DNA of 64,000 bases from assembly GCA_028023455.1 (NCBI GenBank), contig JAQFVV010012477.1, positions 2,165,501 to 2,229,500 on the forward strand, read 5' to 3'. Shown one piece after another: positions 60,780-64,000 of this stretch. Under the pieces are notes generated by a model that was given only the letters and a program-made list of their open reading frames with translations, ran no database searches and was not told where the DNA came from. How positions within the stretch are numbered: the stretch's first letter is position 1; each line of letters opens with the position of its first letter. The position numbers and the translations under genes are program-made. This stretch comes from Epiperipatus broadwayi (lineage: Eukaryota; Onychophora; Udeonychophora; Euonychophora; Peripatidae).

Positions 60780-61860
60780 TTGGAATGACCTATGAATTAA
60801 TATTATGTATAGTAAAGTATAATAGTGAGAGTAAATATTCACATGTGTATTGAATTAGTTATTAAACTACAGTTTTATTAAACTTTTATGATAGATATTT
60901 ATATTTAGTATTAGAGCATACTCATATCTAAATGCTTAAACAAAGATCCATCAAATTTTTAAAGAATTTTATTAACTTGTTTTTATTAGTGATTTTTAAT
61001 TTTTTACACAGGATCCTAGAAGTTTCTCCAGTGCAAAAATAAAATTAGTAACTCACAAGAAGGTGTAAAGCATCATGCTGAATACTATGATGATGTACAA
61101 TTTGGAGGAGGAACAAGAAAAAGAAAAAAAATTTTTGATCTTCAGTTATTATTGCTAATATTAATGTGAATGTAATATTAGATATTAAGCTTAGTGATAA
61201 GGTAATAAAATTAGATGTATTTGATTAGGATATTCTGATATATTAATATATTTTATATGTTTAATGTATTTTTTTTAAATGACGGTAATAAGAACTATGC
61301 TTAGAAAATTAATATAGTACATGCAAATGTTGTAATTGATAATTTAGTATCACATGACATTATCATGTTACATTTATTTAAAGATGTACCAATTTTTTAG
61401 AAGTAATGATCTTGACATTAGTTAGTATTACTAATATTTATAATTTAAATATTACAGATTTGCTTTTGTACGATATAGTTTTGGTACAATAAAATTATCT
61501 TTGTTACTGAGTGGTACCAATTGCAAAGTTTATTATTAAACAGTAAACCTAAGAACTTTATTTACTATGATTAATTATTATGAATCTGAGATATTACTGA
61601 TTTACTAAAATTTAAAGTTTTGAAAAATTTCCTAACCATAAATTATTATTAGATTTCTTTATTATTCTATATACTATATAGTTGCATTTATACTTCATAT
61701 CCTTGAGATATTATTAATTTATATATAAATATTTGACTGGCTAGCCTAAGATGCAGTAAATTATCAGTTGGTAATTATCATTTGACCTCCATTTTTATAC
61801 CATTATTATTTGGTTCTCTGATTTTTGATCATTCTCTTTCTCTTTCTCTCTCTCTATATA
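60780..61860. other. AT-rich gene-free stretch
   Basis: Ends in a (TC)n(TA)n tract (61830-61862). No gene recognised. Confidence 0.55.
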
Positions 61861-61861
61861 T

Positions 61862-63923
61862 ATCAAACATAACCCAGATTCACAACTAACCCAGTCTAGC
61901 AAAAAAAAAAACACCTCTAAAACACAACCACTGGCTTCATAAATACAAGCAGACTTTTCAAGTGTAAAAGACTAAAAAATAATAACAAATTAATATTAAA
62001 AGAAGTTTTAAATAAAAAAGAAGTAAAAGTCTAAAAAATAACAATACATCTATACTGAATATTACCCACAATTCCACTTACACCCTCCCCCCCCACACAC
62101 TTAATATTAAAAGAAGTTTTAAATGAAAAAGGAAGGGAAAAAATATTGTTAATCCTGCTGAGGTTAGACATCTCAAGAATAGGTTAATTTCTAGTGATGT
62201 GATCATTTCTCATGAAGACAAATCTGAACTGTTTGTCATTATGAAAAGAAATGATGTTAGGAAAAAAAATAAAGTAATGGTCAATATATGCTTTCTGGAA
62301 AAAGATCCTGGAAATGTGAATAAAAGGGGGTTAATACACCTTATGAAAAAAATGGCAAATTTGAAAATTTTTAATAGAGTGGATTATTAAAAATGTTATC
62401 TTAATGACTTCATATCAGCTAAGATGTTTATAAATATTAAGATTCACAAGGTGGGTTTTCCTTTAAGATTTATTTTTGACTTTATAGGTAATGTTGTTGA
62501 AGATATTTCTAGGTTCTTGAATAATTTTTAAAAACAATTCGTTAATTTTGATCATTATACAGTTTCTTCTTCCAGTGAGGCTTTTGATAAGATTAATAAT
62601 TTTAAAATGGAAAGTAATTGGGTATTTGGTAGCTTGGATATTGACAAGATTCTCATATCTGTGTTGATTTAACATGGATCTTTGTCAAAGAAGAAGATTA
62701 AAGTTATTAAAGATTTGCATTTATTATAGGGGATTCTATGTATTTTATACTTAATGGTATTTTTTTATAAAATTAGTGGAGGTTGGATATTAGGTATATT
62801 ATTTCTTCTTTAATTTGTTCAGCTTATATTAATTATTTAAAAGAAGAAATTATTATTAAGAGTGATTATTTATATTTAAAGTTATTTGTTAGATATATTG
62901 ATGATTTTTTGTAATTGAAAATGATAAATTAAAAGAATTGGTAAATGAGGTTAATTGCTTTAATCCTTCTATAAAATATATTGTTGAAGGATGGGATTAG
63001 ACTTTATTGAATTATTTTTTTAGGTTTATTAGTAATTAGATATGTAGAGAACAATTGTTTGGTATTTAGTCATTATATTAAGAATATGGAGTTAAAATCT
63101 ATACTTGAACCCGATACATATCATTCTGTATCTCATAAAGTAGCTGCTTTAAGCCATTATTGTTGTAGAAATAAGAGATTATATAATTCTAATGAGATAC
63201 CTTTGTTTCAAAAAGGTCAATTTTATAAAGTTTATTTGAGTATTGACTACTTTGATAAATTTGTTAAAAGTATTTTATTTAATGGTAATAATAATTTATA
63301 ATGATGTGAAGGATAAAGAAAAAATTGATTTTGTTTCTTTGCTTTTTAAATTGTGTTCTTATAGAATTGTATGTAAAAATAATAATTTGCTTGGAAATAA
63401 GAAAATTGCTTTGAATAGGGATATTACTTTGGATAATTTATTAAATAATACAAAGGGAATTTTTGATACAAAGACTTTTCCTGGAATAGTGAATATCATC
63501 CCTTGTTTTTGTAAGAAGATATATATAGATTATATTAGTTTGAGCTTAAACAAAAGGATAAAGGTATATAAAAGTAGGTTTAGAAAAAATATCTTAGTTC
63601 TGCTTTATATATCCATGAAAAAGATACAGGCCACACTATTAATTTTCATGCGGCTAAGGTTGTCTTCTTTGAAAGAATTGAAATAAAAAAAAAAAAGAAT
63701 TAAAGAATCTTTATTATAAAAATTTTATGATTTTGAAGCAATTAAATCATTTAAAAATTCTTTTAATATTAAGGGTATATGGGATATAAGTGGAATTGTG
63801 GGTAATGTTTAGTATAAATTTTGAGAAGTTTGCTTGTAGCAGTCAAACAACTGTTTGTGTTTTAGAGTTGGTTTTTGTTTTTATGGCTAGTCTTGGTTAG
63901 TTATGAATTTTGGGTATGTCTGA
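61862..63923 (+). mobile_element. Penelope-like element 4 with inverted terminal repeats
   Basis: PLE coding remnants lie between two inverted ends: 61862-61927 (CATAACCCAGATTC, ACTAACCCAGTCTAGC, CTCTAAAACACAA) and 63856-63923 (the complement). 14881-15047 is a short unit made of just these two ends. Confidence 0.8.
62140..63760 (+). pseudogene. PLE 4 reverse transcriptase and GIY-YIG endonuclease remnant
   Basis: Readable plus-strand pieces: SSDVIISHEDKSELFVIMKR (PLE finger motif, DxxIxxxDK), FINIKIHKVGFPLRFIF (motif like YGLPKIHKxxxPLRPI), then FGSLDIDKILISVLI (motif A region). LKLFVRYIDDFL is motif C with both Asp present. FSHYIKNMELKSILEPD is a thumb/linker piece. Then come CKKIYIDYISLSLNKRIKV and KDTGHTINFHAAKVVFFERI, a GIY-YIG domain in which the GIY and YIG boxes are eroded. 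Stops and shifts break every part, but 63059-63301 and 63243-63686 stay open. Confidence 0.8.
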
Positions 63924-64000
63924 TTATTTTATTTACTAATTTAGCTTTAGGTTTTTAATATATATATATAATTCCACCCTTATTGTGAAAAGGAAGTTAC

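Noticed and set aside
62079-62100. C8 run and CACACA stretch as a regulatory site
   Set aside because: A short simple repeat with no further support.

Overview
This is an A+T-rich (about three-quarters by eye) animal genomic window with no recognisable host protein-coding gene. Almost every coding stretch is a decayed transposable element: a Ty3/gypsy LTR retrotransposon, two non-LTR (LINE) retrotransposons plus a third LINE tail, a hAT DNA transposon, and at least four Penelope-like elements (PLEs) with GIY-YIG endonuclease domains. Very long tetranucleotide and trinucleotide microsatellites lie between them. The element mix fits an invertebrate. An arachnid is one guess, from the style of the LINE at 42-45 kb, but the sequence alone does not fix the taxon.

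Layout: 1-8322 is a gypsy element whose 5' LTR is cut by the window edge and split by a 2.3-kb foldback-type transposon at 305-2621. 8323-13.7 kb is AT-rich and gene-free, with three separate G12 runs. Two SINE-like copies (13.75-14.44 kb) and a short palindromic unit (14.88-15.05 kb) precede a complete-ended hAT element (15231-17750, 8-bp target duplication). A small MITE pair and a tRNA-like sequence follow at 18.3-18.9 kb. PLE 1 lies at 21.78-23.60 kb on the minus strand. A 2-kb palindrome made of two inverted PLE copies spans 23.71-25.72 kb. Inverted-repeat MITEs lie at 26.49-27.24 kb, a three-copy tandem repeat at 30.4-31.05 kb, and an RTE-type LINE on the minus strand at 34.08-36.72 kb. 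37.6-40.57 kb holds repeat family A around a 713-bp perfect (ATCT)n tract. A SINE-like copy at 40.93-41.15 kb is followed by a second LINE at 42.04-45.27 kb, then a long gene-free stretch to 51.6 kb. The rest comprises a tRNA-Gly pseudogene and PLE scraps (51.67-53.75 kb), an RTE tail (53.95-54.20 kb), repeat family B in tandem (54.20-55.15 kb), microsatellites, a 250-bp palindromic MITE (57.5 kb), another family A copy (60.55-60.77 kb) and PLE 4 (61.86-63.93 kb).

The most interesting signal is a set of hammerhead self-cleaving ribozyme folds in several unrelated-looking repeat families. Families A and B are tandem or inverted units of about 453 and 418 bp. Each carries a compact type-I hammerhead (CUGANGA core, hairpin stem II, GAAA, tiny stem III, cleavage triplet, 6-bp stem I). 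One B copy shows a compensatory base-pair change in stem I. These look like animal retrozymes. The SINE-like family C carries a third, different hammerhead in front of a tRNA-like box A/box B region. The PLE 3' ends carry the PLE-type motif. Hammerheads in PLEs and animal retrozymes are known as classes; the hammerhead-bearing SINE-like family and the fold-back arrangements here deserve a closer look.
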